From Candidatus Woesearchaeota archaeon (lineage in GTDB: Archaea; Nanobdellota; Nanobdellia; Woesearchaeales; ARS49), in NCBI GenBank assembly GCA_016203425.1, contig JACQMU010000121.1, positions 1 to 13,794 on the forward strand: 13,794 bases of DNA. Direction: 5' to 3'. The position numbers were made by a program, and so were the translations under genes. Position 1 is the first letter of the stretch, and every line of letters begins with the position of its first letter. Positions 1 through 6,408 of this stretch are shown here, in pieces. The notes beneath the pieces are model-generated. The model saw only the letters and a list, made by a program, of their open reading frames with translations. It searched no databases and was not told where the DNA came from.

Positions 1-1724
1 CCACTGGTAGACACACCCAGCGCAAGCTTGTAAACAAAAAATTCTGTTTTGTCTTTGTATCCTTTTGTTAAATCTTCAATTTCTTTTTTAACAGCAGGCG
101 GCATTTTTTTGAAATTCAGCAAAGCAAGAGGGTGAGCTTTGATGTAAGACGTAATAATAAATTCCTCTCTCGCAAGACCAACACCATCATTCGGCAAGAA
201 ACTCAAACTAAAAGCTTCATCAGGATTGCCAACATTCATCATAACTTTAGTCTTTGGCTTTTTCAGCAGTTTAAGATTAGTTTTTTTCACTCTAAATTTC
301 AACAAGCCATCATACACTTTACCCTGTTCACCTTCAGCACAACTCACAGTAATTTTTTGGTTGTTTTTGATAACTTCAGTAGCATTATTTGTGCCGACAA
401 CACAAGGAATTCCCAATTCACGAGAGATGATTGCTGCATGACAAGTTCTTCCCCCTTTATTTGTCACAATAGCACTTGCCATTTTCATAACAGGAACCCA
501 ATCAGGATCAGTCATTTCAGTAATGAGAACCTGGCCATCTTTGAATTGAGCTATGTCTTTTACATCTTTTATAACATTAGCAACACCCTGACCAATCTTT
601 TCACCAACACTCTTGCCAGTCGTCAGCACTTTGCCTTTTTGTTGTAAAATATACTCCTCAAGTACATTAACATTTTTTTGGCTTTGCACAGTTTCAGGAC
701 GGGCCTGCACGATAAACAATTGTTTTGTTTCACCATCCTTAGCCCACTCAATATCCATCGGACACCAATACTTGTGCTTCTTAGAATAATGATCTTCAAT
801 CACACAACCCCACTTCGCCAACTGCAAAATTTCTTTGCCATCAAGACAAAAACGCTCGCGGTCAGCCTTCTCAACAACAACATCCTTTGTAGTTCTTAAG
901 CCGCCATCCTCTGCATAAATTCTTTTAATTGCTTTTTCACCAATCTTTTTGCTAATAATCGGGTTAAAACCTTTCTTCAGCGTTGGCTTGAACACAAAAA
1001 ATTCATCAGGATTAACAGCACCCTGCACGATGTTTTCTCCCAAACCCCAACTGCCAGTAACGAAAACAACATCCTTAAAACCAGATTCTGTATCCAGCGT
1101 GAACATCACACCAGAACAAGCACGATCACTTCTCACCATTTTCTGAACACCAATACTCAATGCAACCTTAAAATGGTCAAACCCCTTTTCTTCACGATAA
1201 ACAATCGCACGATTAGTAAACAAAGAAGCAAAACAATCCTTGCACGCATCAATCAACTGCTCATCACCACAAATGTTGAGAAAAGTTTCCTGCTGGCCAG
1301 CAAAACTCGCACCAGGCAAGTCCTCAGCAGTAGCACTGCTTCTAACAGCAACATCAACATTGTCAGTTTTGTATGATTCAGAAAGCTGGTGATACGCAGC
1401 AACAATTTCTTTCCTCAAATTATCAGGAAACTTTGCATTACGAATAATCTCACGAACCTTTTTGCCGTGCTCTGACAAATTGTGCATGTTCTTAACATTC
1501 AATGTTTTTAGAACAGTTTTTATTTCATTCTTTATGCCGGCTTTGTCCAAAAGATAACGATAAGCAGTTGCCGTAACCGCAAAACCATTAGGCACACTAA
1601 CACCCTGTTTTGACAATTCACGATACATCTCACCCAAAGAAGCATTCTTTCCACCAACCAAAGGAACATCATCTATAGAGAGTTCGTCAAACCACAGAAT
1701 AAATTTCTTTGAGCGAGACACCAT
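1..1724 (-). CDS. ppsA: Phosphoenolpyruvate synthase (pyruvate, water dikinase), 3' end cut by window edge
   Basis: Makes phosphoenolpyruvate from pyruvate with ATP and water, releasing AMP and phosphate: the gluconeogenic entry step, in the cytoplasm. I read 574 codons on the minus strand without a stop. The N-terminal nucleotide-binding domain shows GGKNASLGEM (residues 24-33) and VRSSATAEDLPGASFAGQ (127-144). The phosphohistidine swivel domain shows GGRTCHAAIISRELGIP, with the phosphorylated His at residue 429 (bases 438-440). The start of the C-terminal PEP-binding barrel follows and is cut by the edge; the family is usually about 750-820 aa. Start is the ATG at 1722-1724, with a TATA box about 35 bases upstream and no Shine-Dalgarno, giving a leader of under 10 bases. 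Codons end mostly in T (GTT, GGT, GAT), unlike the plus-strand genes. Pyruvate phosphate dikinase is less likely, because the motif order and spacing match PpsA. Confidence 0.96.
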   Translation of the reverse strand, partial: MVSRSKKFILWFDELSIDDVPLVGGKNASLGEMYRELSKQGVSVPNGFAVTATAYRYLLDKAGIKNEIKTVLKTLNVKNMHNLSEHGKKVREIIRNAKFPDNLRKEIVAAYHQLSESYKTDNVDVAVRSSATAEDLPGASFAGQQETFLNICGDEQLIDACKDCFASLFTNRAIVYREEKGFDHFKVALSIGVQKMVRSDRACSGVMFTLDTESGFKDVVFVTGSWGLGENIVQGAVNPDEFFVFKPTLKKGFNPIISKKIGEKAIKRIYAEDGGLRTTKDVVVEKADRERFCLDGKEILQLAKWGCVIEDHYSKKHKYWCPMDIEWAKDGETKQLFIVQARPETVQSQKNVNVLEEYILQQKGKVLTTGKSVGEKIGQGVANVIKDVKDIAQFKDGQVLITEMTDPDWVPVMKMASAIVTNKGGRTCHAAIISRELGIPCVVGTNNATEVIKNNQKITVSCAEGEQGKVYDGLLKFRVKKTNLKLLKKPKTKVMMNVGNPDEAFSLSFLPNDGVGLAREEFIITSYIKAHPLALLNFKKMPPAVKKEIEDLTKGYKDKTEFFVYKLALGVSTS

Positions 1725-1754
1725 CTTTTAACAACAGCAAGAATTACTTAAGCA

Positions 1755-1763
1755 TATATAAAG
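1755..1763 (-). promoter_or_regulatory. TATA box of ppsA
   Basis: Read on the minus strand, TTTATATA is centred about 34 bases before the ppsA ATG. Archaeal transcription normally starts 25-27 bases after the box centre, so the predicted start is near 1732 with a leader of about 8 bases. Confidence 0.6.
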
Positions 1764-1801
1764 ATTACTCACACAATAAACTCAAGAAAAGCATCATTCA
1801 T

Positions 1802-1951
1802 TACCGCTGCAGTTGACGGCACGACGGTCGTGTCGCCACGCTCCACGCCCTACGCGGTACTCCGAAGTGTTTCGAACCGTAGGTTCGTAACATATTACGA
1901 ATGCTTTACATTCGAAATAGGACAACCCTCCCCGCGTCGTGCGTCAGCAGC
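1802..1951. repeat. GC-rich palindromic intergenic element, chain of overlapping hairpins
   Basis: Noncoding, about 56% GC by hand count over 1801-1960, in an AT-rich surrounding. An outer imperfect inverted repeat brackets it: GCTGC/TGACG/CACGACG at 1806-1826 against CGTCGTG/CGTCA/GCAGC at 1935-1951, 17 pairs with bulges at 1811-1813 and 1819. Inside are four short hairpins in series: CGAA/TTCG (1863-1874), CGAACC/GGTTCG (1873-1887), CGTAA/TTACG (1886-1899) and CGAATG/CATTCG (1898-1914). Each shares its terminal CG with the next. A further 6-bp pair TACCGC/GCGGTA (1802-1807 with 1854-1859) competes with the outer stem. It sits between divergent promoters. It may be a dispersed palindromic repeat, a small RNA or a protein-binding array; the sequence alone does not decide. 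Confidence 0.7.
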
Positions 1952-1982
1952 GATGGTTGGTTGTTGATTGCCTGAACACACA

Positions 1983-1990
1983 TTTAAATA
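1983..1990 (+). promoter_or_regulatory. TATA box of the 297-aa gene
   Basis: TTTAAATA is centred about 27 bases upstream of the ATG at 2014. This places transcription start at, or within a base or two of, the start codon, so the mRNA is probably leaderless. It decides the start: the in-frame ATG at 1942 lies upstream of this box, inside the palindromic element. Confidence 0.7.
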
Positions 1991-2013
1991 CAACTTATTA
2001 TTTCTTGTGCGTC

Positions 2014-2907
2014 ATGAGCCTTGAAAACGACATCAGCTGTTTGTACGCCGCAAAAAACTTTGCGCCACACTTGCAATTAAGACAGCCAGAACCAGTACAA
2101 CAATCACCATTCCTGACAAAACTAACTGAAATAATTGAAAAATACGGAAAAGAAGCGTGGAACAAAATTAAAGCACGAGAACAAGAACTACGAACATTAG
2201 AAGAAGGAACTGATGAAGAAGCAGAACAAATGCAATCAATCATTCTCGGATACTGCAAAAAAGCATGCGAGAAACTCGAAACAGAAATAACAAAAAAATA
2301 TGAACAATTAAGAAAACAAGGAAAAATAACTCCAGAAGACAAACAAACATACCACCAATTCATGGCAGAAACATCACCAGAATACGTGTTTCAGATGGCA
2401 TCAGGATTTGCACAAGAAGAAGGACAACAAAACCTTCCAGAACGCGAAAAACAAGCACGACAACAATCACAAGACTGGGCAAAAGAACAAAACAAAAAAC
2501 ATGAAGATTATTTAGCAACAGCAGGCATTAATACAGAAGAAGGAAAAATAGCGTGGACTGTAGCACATTCTGCAGCATATCACTTCAGCCAAAGAATATA
2601 TTTCAAAGACGAACACGAAGGAAAACAACAAGACAGATTACGCTTTGCTACAGAAACAACAATAAAACAAGAAGAACTCGAAGCAATGGTTTTGCCTGCA
2701 ATTTATGGCGGACTTTTGACTGCAGAATCTAACGCAATAATCACGAATAAAGACAAATTTCACGAGAAGACAACAGAATGGCTTTCAAAAGAAATAAAAG
2801 ACAGACTTTCTCAAGGAATAGAATTCAATTTACTTGATGCGGTTTATGTAAAAAAACTAAGCGACGGACAAATTGAATTAAAAGTTGACAAAAGAGAGAT
2901 ATATTAA
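2014..2907 (+). CDS. Hypothetical charged, mostly helical 297-aa protein
   Basis: I do not recognise this protein. It has no signal peptide and no membrane segment, so it is probably cytoplasmic. It is very rich in Glu, Lys and Gln. Long stretches from about residue 30 to 175 have the heptad-like charge pattern of extended helices or coiled coil, with a particularly Glu/Gln-rich part around residues 140-170. The C-terminal part (about 180-297) is less repetitive, contains the more hydrophobic stretch LEAMVLPAIYGGLLTAES, and ends in a beta-like segment. Two Cys (CKKAC) occur near residue 80, but no metal site is evident. The start at 2014 is chosen because a TATA box ends 24 bases before it. 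Codon use (ACA, GCA, GAA, CAA) matches the other plus-strand genes, so it looks native. It stands alone, convergent with the next gene. Confidence 0.8.
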   Translation: MSLENDISCLYAAKNFAPHLQLRQPEPVQQSPFLTKLTEIIEKYGKEAWNKIKAREQELRTLEEGTDEEAEQMQSIILGYCKKACEKLETEITKKYEQLRKQGKITPEDKQTYHQFMAETSPEYVFQMASGFAQEEGQQNLPEREKQARQQSQDWAKEQNKKHEDYLATAGINTEEGKIAWTVAHSAAYHFSQRIYFKDEHEGKQQDRLRFATETTIKQEELEAMVLPAIYGGLLTAESNAIITNKDKFHEKTTEWLSKEIKDRLSQGIEFNLLDAVYVKKLSDGQIELKVDKREIY

Positions 2908-2919
2908 ATTCTAAAAAAG

Positions 2920-2996
2920 AAATAAAAAAATAAAATTTAATACTAAACTTTTGTTTAGTAAAGTTGCCTTTTGCAATATTAAACGCAAAAGCCAAC
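2920..2996 (-). terminator. Double hairpin plus T-tract after the small membrane-protein gene
   Basis: Read on the minus strand just after the stop at 2996-2998, an imperfect 12-bp stem appears first (2985-2996 with 2963-2974, one mismatch, 10-base loop). A perfect 8-bp stem TACTAAAC/GTTTAGTA with a TTTT loop follows (2941-2960), then a T-rich run complementary to 2920-2940. This is a plausible end for the minus-strand transcript. It also lies downstream of the convergent plus-strand gene ending at 2907. Archaeal terminators are mainly U-tracts, so the role of the stems is inferred. Confidence 0.5.
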
Positions 2997-3346
2997 TAAT
3001 CCTGTGCCAAAACCCACAAGGCTTTCAGCGCAACAATCAATGCAGCCGGGGCAACGAATGCAACAACATTCGCAAGCACGCTTGTAACTGTCAACCCGAG
3101 AGCTGGCAACGCGCCAACACTGCCGACAACCAACAACGTCAAGGCAGCAACAAGAAACTCTGTTGTCTCACGCGCAGTAATGTTCAACAAGCCAACAATA
3201 AAGCCCAGCACTGCAAGCGTCCAAACCATGCTAACAGTCTGCCACGTTGGAACAGCACCAGCAAGAATTGCAAGCGCAATTCCCACAATAAAAGCCCAAT
3301 GCCCAATTCTATGATCAAGCATTAACATCGACCTCCCTTTTGCCAT
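2996..3346 (-). CDS. Small integral membrane protein, 116 aa, function unknown
   Basis: After a basic, hydrophilic N-terminus (about residues 1-16), the protein shows four hydrophobic segments: about 18-35, 39-58, 64-83 and 88-112, with very short loops. It is almost wholly embedded in the membrane. There are no catalytic-looking polar residues beyond a few charges (RET near 62), and I cannot assign a family. Unusually for this window, the start has a full Shine-Dalgarno, AAGGAGGTG at 3352-3360, five bases before the ATG. A second purine box, GGGAGGT, lies inside the gene eight bases before Met9, so a shorter form beginning MLDHRIGH is possible. It has its own TATA box and follows the NurA-like gene in the same direction, so it is probably a separate transcript. 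Confidence 0.75.
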   Translation of the reverse strand: MAKGRSMLMLDHRIGHWAFIVGIALAILAGAVPTWQTVSMVWTLAVLGFIVGLLNITARETTEFLVAALTLLVVGSVGALPALGLTVTSVLANVVAFVAPAALIVALKALWVLAQD

Positions 3347-3351
3347 AAAAG

Positions 3352-3360
3352 CACCTCCTT
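3352..3360 (-). promoter_or_regulatory. Strong Shine-Dalgarno of the small membrane protein
   Basis: The minus strand reads AAGGAGGTG, a near-perfect complement to the 16S rRNA tail, five bases before the ATG at 3344-3346. Most other transcript-leading genes here appear leaderless, so this one probably uses a different initiation route. Confidence 0.75.
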
Positions 3361-3388
3361 TGTGCTATTAAGCAAAACAACAATTAAG

Positions 3389-3398
3389 TTATAAAAAG
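3389..3398 (-). promoter_or_regulatory. TATA box of the small membrane-protein gene
   Basis: The minus strand reads TTTTTATAAC. Transcription would start near 3367, giving a leader of about 20 bases that contains the Shine-Dalgarno. Confidence 0.55.
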
Positions 3399-3423
3399 GT
3401 TTGTCACTACTGAGCAATAGTTC

Positions 3424-4416
3424 TTAGTGCAGCTCATTCAACACATCATGCGCGTCAAGCGCAGCAGAATGAGTTTTAAAACGCTCGCCAAACTGCGCAA
3501 AAAACTGCAGTTTCAGCATTGCACGCTCTTTCTCAGAAACACAAGCACGACAATCAGCATCAACCAAACCATAAGGATAACCCAAAAAAGCAGGATCCTG
3601 AGAATTCTCCAACAGCAAAGAAACAACATTTCTAACGTTTGCTGCATTAAACAGGTCAACCCTGAAAACATAATTACTGTGAGGAGAAAGCCTGACAAAA
3701 CCAGTAATTATTTCAAGCGATTGAAACGGAAAATAATACCAAGGAGCATTCTTATTCAGCTGGCTGAGAACAACAACAGCACTCTGGCCAACATCTGTCA
3801 GCAATGAAGTTGTTTTAGAAAAACCACATACAGAAACATTCTTCTTTTTTGCAGCAGAAAACAAAGCATCATAATACTGCTGTTCATGCGTCACCCTTGC
3901 TGAAAGCTCACCATCCCTGACAATAACATCACCATCATTTAATTGTTCAACAATTTCAGCAGCCATTTGAAGTTCAGCAAACCTGCGCAAAGCATCAGCA
4001 ACAGCAGCAGGACTCACACGATGATTGTTGTTTGACATTGTTTTGTCATCAAGCTCAAACTCATGCATCAAAGACCAGCTGCAATCAAATGTTTGTGCGC
4101 CATAAACAATTTTCCCATTATTCTCTTTCACAGCAACAACAACAAAAAACTCTTTTACACTGCGATGAACACGCTGCCGGCCATCAAAAATTGAAGCATA
4201 AACACGAACCAACTGCACAGAAACATTAGGCGCAGCAAAAATTTCGCCATTACCACCATCAACAAAAGCAATCTTGTTTTTCACCGCAACAAAATCATGC
4301 TGAAAGAATTTTTCACCAATAGGAATTTCGTCGCCATCAAGCACAACATAGTTACTCTGTTTCCTGCTTAAACCATCAACGTGCGCCACAATAGCATTAA
4401 AAACATCAGCTTTCAT
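3424..4416 (-). CDS. nurA: NurA-domain protein (DNA-end-processing nuclease family)
   Basis: NurA proteins are Mn-dependent 5' nucleases that work with the HerA helicase and Mre11-Rad50 in DNA end resection. At 330 aa the length fits. Visible family features are AFVDGGNGEI around Asp53 (the first metal-binding Asp follows a beta strand in the family), the helix with Glu148, DVIVRDGEL with Asp168, VCGFSKTTSL in the middle, WYYFPFQ, and FRVDLF near the C-terminus. The start ATG overlaps the stop of the upstream CCA-enzyme gene in an ATGA (4413-4416), so the two are probably translationally coupled. No herA, mre11 or rad50 lies in the window. Assignment rests on motif order only and the family diverges strongly, so a NurA-domain protein of changed function is possible. 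Codons are T-rich, as in the other minus-strand genes. Confidence 0.72.
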   Translation of the reverse strand: MKADVFNAIVAHVDGLSRKQSNYVVLDGDEIPIGEKFFQHDFVAVKNKIAFVDGGNGEIFAAPNVSVQLVRVYASIFDGRQRVHRSVKEFFVVVAVKENNGKIVYGAQTFDCSWSLMHEFELDDKTMSNNNHRVSPAAVADALRRFAELQMAAEIVEQLNDGDVIVRDGELSARVTHEQQYYDALFSAAKKKNVSVCGFSKTTSLLTDVGQSAVVVLSQLNKNAPWYYFPFQSLEIITGFVRLSPHSNYVFRVDLFNAANVRNVVSLLLENSQDPAFLGYPYGLVDADCRACVSEKERAMLKLQFFAQFGERFKTHSAALDAHDVLNELH

Positions 4417-5648
4417 TCGATAGAAACACTCTTTACTTTTTCCCTGAAATAATTATTCAGCACAGCAGCACGAACAGCACCCTGCAGAGTATTGTGGGGG
4501 CGTTTAACTAATGCATAAATCCTGTTTTTTTTCACAATTGTTTTTTTATGAGCCTGCTTAAAATGCGCAACATGCTCTTTAAGCTTCAATGGAGGGCCAT
4601 CAACAAGGATTTCAGCAGACAATTCTCTCTTTTTAACAACAAACCACCAAACAGCAGCATTCTTTTTATCCCACTCCCACACAGCATCAACAACACCAAA
4701 TTCTTCAAGAGATTTTTTAATAAATTCACCTGCCTTCAAAAGCTTCACGCCAACAACATTCTCAACACCAAGAACGGGCGCCATGACAATTTTAACAACA
4801 ACGCCTTTTTTCTTCAAAGCAATTTCATCAACAGGCATTTGAACAAAAAATTTCTCAGAAGGATTTTTCAGAAAAGACTTTGCAGCACCAACAAACCTCA
4901 AAAAGTTTTCATCACTCAAAGCAGCAGAAGCATTTCTTCCAGGCTGAACAGGGTCGACAACAATTAAAGAACTTTCAGTCTTAGACTTGTTAATGAATTG
5001 CAAAGCTTTGCCCTTGTAATGATTTTCAGTATCAACAACAACCTTCGGCACCCATTTTGCAGCAGCTCTCAACAACGGAACAAAACCTTTGTAATGAATC
5101 ACGAGAATATCAAGCACGTGGCCTGAAAAACCACGAATGTAACTCTCAGCACCATAGACATGTTGTGCCTTGCAAAACTTTTTTGCAAGACGAATATCAT
5201 CCTTAAGCTTTTTACTCTTCTTATTAACCCATTCAACATGCCACAAAGAAAAATCAGTCACGTTTTTAGCATCAGAAGCCTTTTTGATATTCAACACAGG
5301 AATAATTTCAAAACAAATCTTTTCACGCACCTGAAAGTAATCACGACTGCCATGAATCCTCAACGGCTTAAAAGGAGAAAGAATTTTTTCAGACAAAACA
5401 CTGAGGTCAGTATTTTTGTACTTTAAATCAAAAGCCAAAAACACATCAACATCATAATCATCCTTCAGCCACACATCCTTAGCAAAACTACCGCCCAAAA
5501 CAAGAACTACTTTAATTTTCAGCCTTTTAGCCTCACTGCGTGCACGGCTCAAAAAGTAATTAACTGCCTTTAATCTGGCATCATCATTTTCAGGAGTGAT
5601 TTCTTTCACAACATTCACAAGAATTCCGCGCAGTTCTTTAGGAGACAT
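4413..5648 (-). CDS. cca: Class I (archaeal) CCA-adding tRNA nucleotidyltransferase
   Basis: Adds or repairs the CCA tail at tRNA 3' ends from CTP and ATP without a template. The N-terminal nucleotidyltransferase domain has GGSFAKDVWLKDDYDVDVF (residues 52-70), the GGS signature and the two metal-binding Asp, D66 and D68. The expected third carboxylate appears as Glu114 in CFEIIPVLNI, where archaeal enzymes usually have Asp. Central (about 120-260) and C-terminal tRNA-binding parts follow, including the conserved-looking IRGFSGHVLDILVIHYKGF. Its 411 aa is slightly shorter than the roughly 440-460 aa typical of the class. It follows the HAD gene by 23 bases and overlaps the NurA start by four bases, so it is the middle gene of a three-gene operon. 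The ATG at 5646-5648 has no clear Shine-Dalgarno. Confidence 0.93.
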   Translation of the reverse strand: MSPKELRGILVNVVKEITPENDDARLKAVNYFLSRARSEAKRLKIKVVLVLGGSFAKDVWLKDDYDVDVFLAFDLKYKNTDLSVLSEKILSPFKPLRIHGSRDYFQVREKICFEIIPVLNIKKASDAKNVTDFSLWHVEWVNKKSKKLKDDIRLAKKFCKAQHVYGAESYIRGFSGHVLDILVIHYKGFVPLLRAAAKWVPKVVVDTENHYKGKALQFINKSKTESSLIVVDPVQPGRNASAALSDENFLRFVGAAKSFLKNPSEKFFVQMPVDEIALKKKGVVVKIVMAPVLGVENVVGVKLLKAGEFIKKSLEEFGVVDAVWEWDKKNAAVWWFVVKKRELSAEILVDGPPLKLKEHVAHFKQAHKKTIVKKNRIYALVKRPHNTLQGAVRAAVLNNYFREKVKSVSIE

Positions 5649-5671
5649 GATGACGCTTTAACGTGTTATTA

Positions 5672-6340
5672 CTATAAAAAAGCTTTCATTATAGCAGGAT
5701 ATTCCTTCAAACTTTTTACAGCAACATCTGGCTTTTCTTTTTCCAACGAGCTTATTGGAAAAGAACCAGTAGCAACAGCCACAGTACTAACGTTCGCAGC
5801 TTTGCCAGCCAGAATGTCACTCGGAGTATCACCAACAACAATAATTTTTTTACAACCAAAATTATTTTGTGCAATCAAAACTGCACGCTTAACAATAGAA
5901 TTGCGGTCATCATGCCCAGAATCACAGCTTATTACCGAGAAAAAACCAAGCAAACCAGCATTTTTCAAAATATTTCTTGCAGGAACTTCAAAATTACCAG
6001 TAACAACACCCAAACAAGCATTTTGTTTTTGCAATTCAGTAAGAAAATTAACAACACCATTCAAAGGAACAATTTTGTGCTTTTTAGCTTCTTCAGCAAA
6101 AAAACGCTGGTGGAGAGCAACAACATCATCAATTGTTTTTTGCGCACAAGAAATTCCAACAGCGCCAAAAACCAGTTCATGACCCTTTGTCGCAGGCATG
6201 CCAAAACGGCTTGCAATAATCTTGTCAGGAACAATTTTTCCAGTAACACTTTCATAAGCTCTTCTGTAAGCAGCAATATGAATAGCAACAGTATCAACAA
6301 GCGTGCCATCCACGTCAAACAACCATGCGAGTTTTGTCAT
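5672..6340 (-). CDS. HAD-superfamily phosphatase, phosphoglycolate-phosphatase-like
   Basis: This hydrolase family removes phosphate from small metabolites through an aspartyl-phosphate intermediate. Motif I is LFDVDGTLVD, with nucleophile Asp9 and acid/base Asp11. A helical cap follows (about 17-85). Motif II is GVVTGNFE, the motif III Lys lies in SIVKRAVL, and motif IV is VVGDTPSDILAGKAANVSTVAV, so all catalytic elements are present. The 222-aa length is typical of the Gph/PgmB-like branch, but the true substrate cannot be read from sequence. I chose the ATG at 6338-6340 over an upstream in-frame TTG at 6361, because a TATA box (6364-6372) sits about 28 bases before the ATG, implying a leaderless mRNA. 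It is the first gene of the operon with cca and nurA. Confidence 0.9.
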   Translation of the reverse strand: MTKLAWLFDVDGTLVDTVAIHIAAYRRAYESVTGKIVPDKIIASRFGMPATKGHELVFGAVGISCAQKTIDDVVALHQRFFAEEAKKHKIVPLNGVVNFLTELQKQNACLGVVTGNFEVPARNILKNAGLLGFFSVISCDSGHDDRNSIVKRAVLIAQNNFGCKKIIVVGDTPSDILAGKAANVSTVAVATGSFPISSLEKEKPDVAVKSLKEYPAIMKAFL

Positions 6341-6363
6341 TTTTCTTACCTGCGAAAGCAAGC

Positions 6364-6372
6364 TTAATAAAT
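6364..6372. promoter_or_regulatory. Shared AT-box between HAD operon and antiporter gene
   Basis: On the minus strand ATTTATTAA is centred about 28 bases before the HAD ATG and predicts a leaderless HAD-cca-nurA transcript. On the plus strand the same bases read TTAATAAAT, about 40 bases before the antiporter ATG, and would give it a leader of roughly 15 bases. One box may serve both directions. A second plus-strand candidate, TAATTTAAAA near 6387, lies too close to the start codon to fit the usual spacing. Confidence 0.5.
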
Positions 6373-6408
6373 GTTGAGGTCATACATAATTTAAAAAAGG
6401 GGAAAATC

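Noticed and set aside
132-1376. Several plus-strand open frames opposite ppsA
   Set aside because: They lie antisense to an intact, well-conserved PEP synthase and show no domain-like sequence; they are compositional shadows.
1873-1887. CGAACC-gta-GGTTCG as a tRNA T-arm
   Set aside because: The loop has three bases rather than seven, there is no acceptor or anticodon arm around it, and it belongs to a chain of similar hairpins.
1939-2013. Longer N-terminus for the 297-aa protein
   Set aside because: It would start inside the palindromic element and before the TATA box, so it would not be on the mRNA.
6341-6361. Upstream TTG start for the HAD protein
   Set aside because: The seven extra residues precede the conserved family start, and the TATA spacing fits the ATG at 6340.
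6325-6408. Longer N-terminus for the antiporter-like protein
   Set aside because: It overlaps the HAD start and its promoter, and the hydrophobic first helix begins properly at the ATG at 6409.
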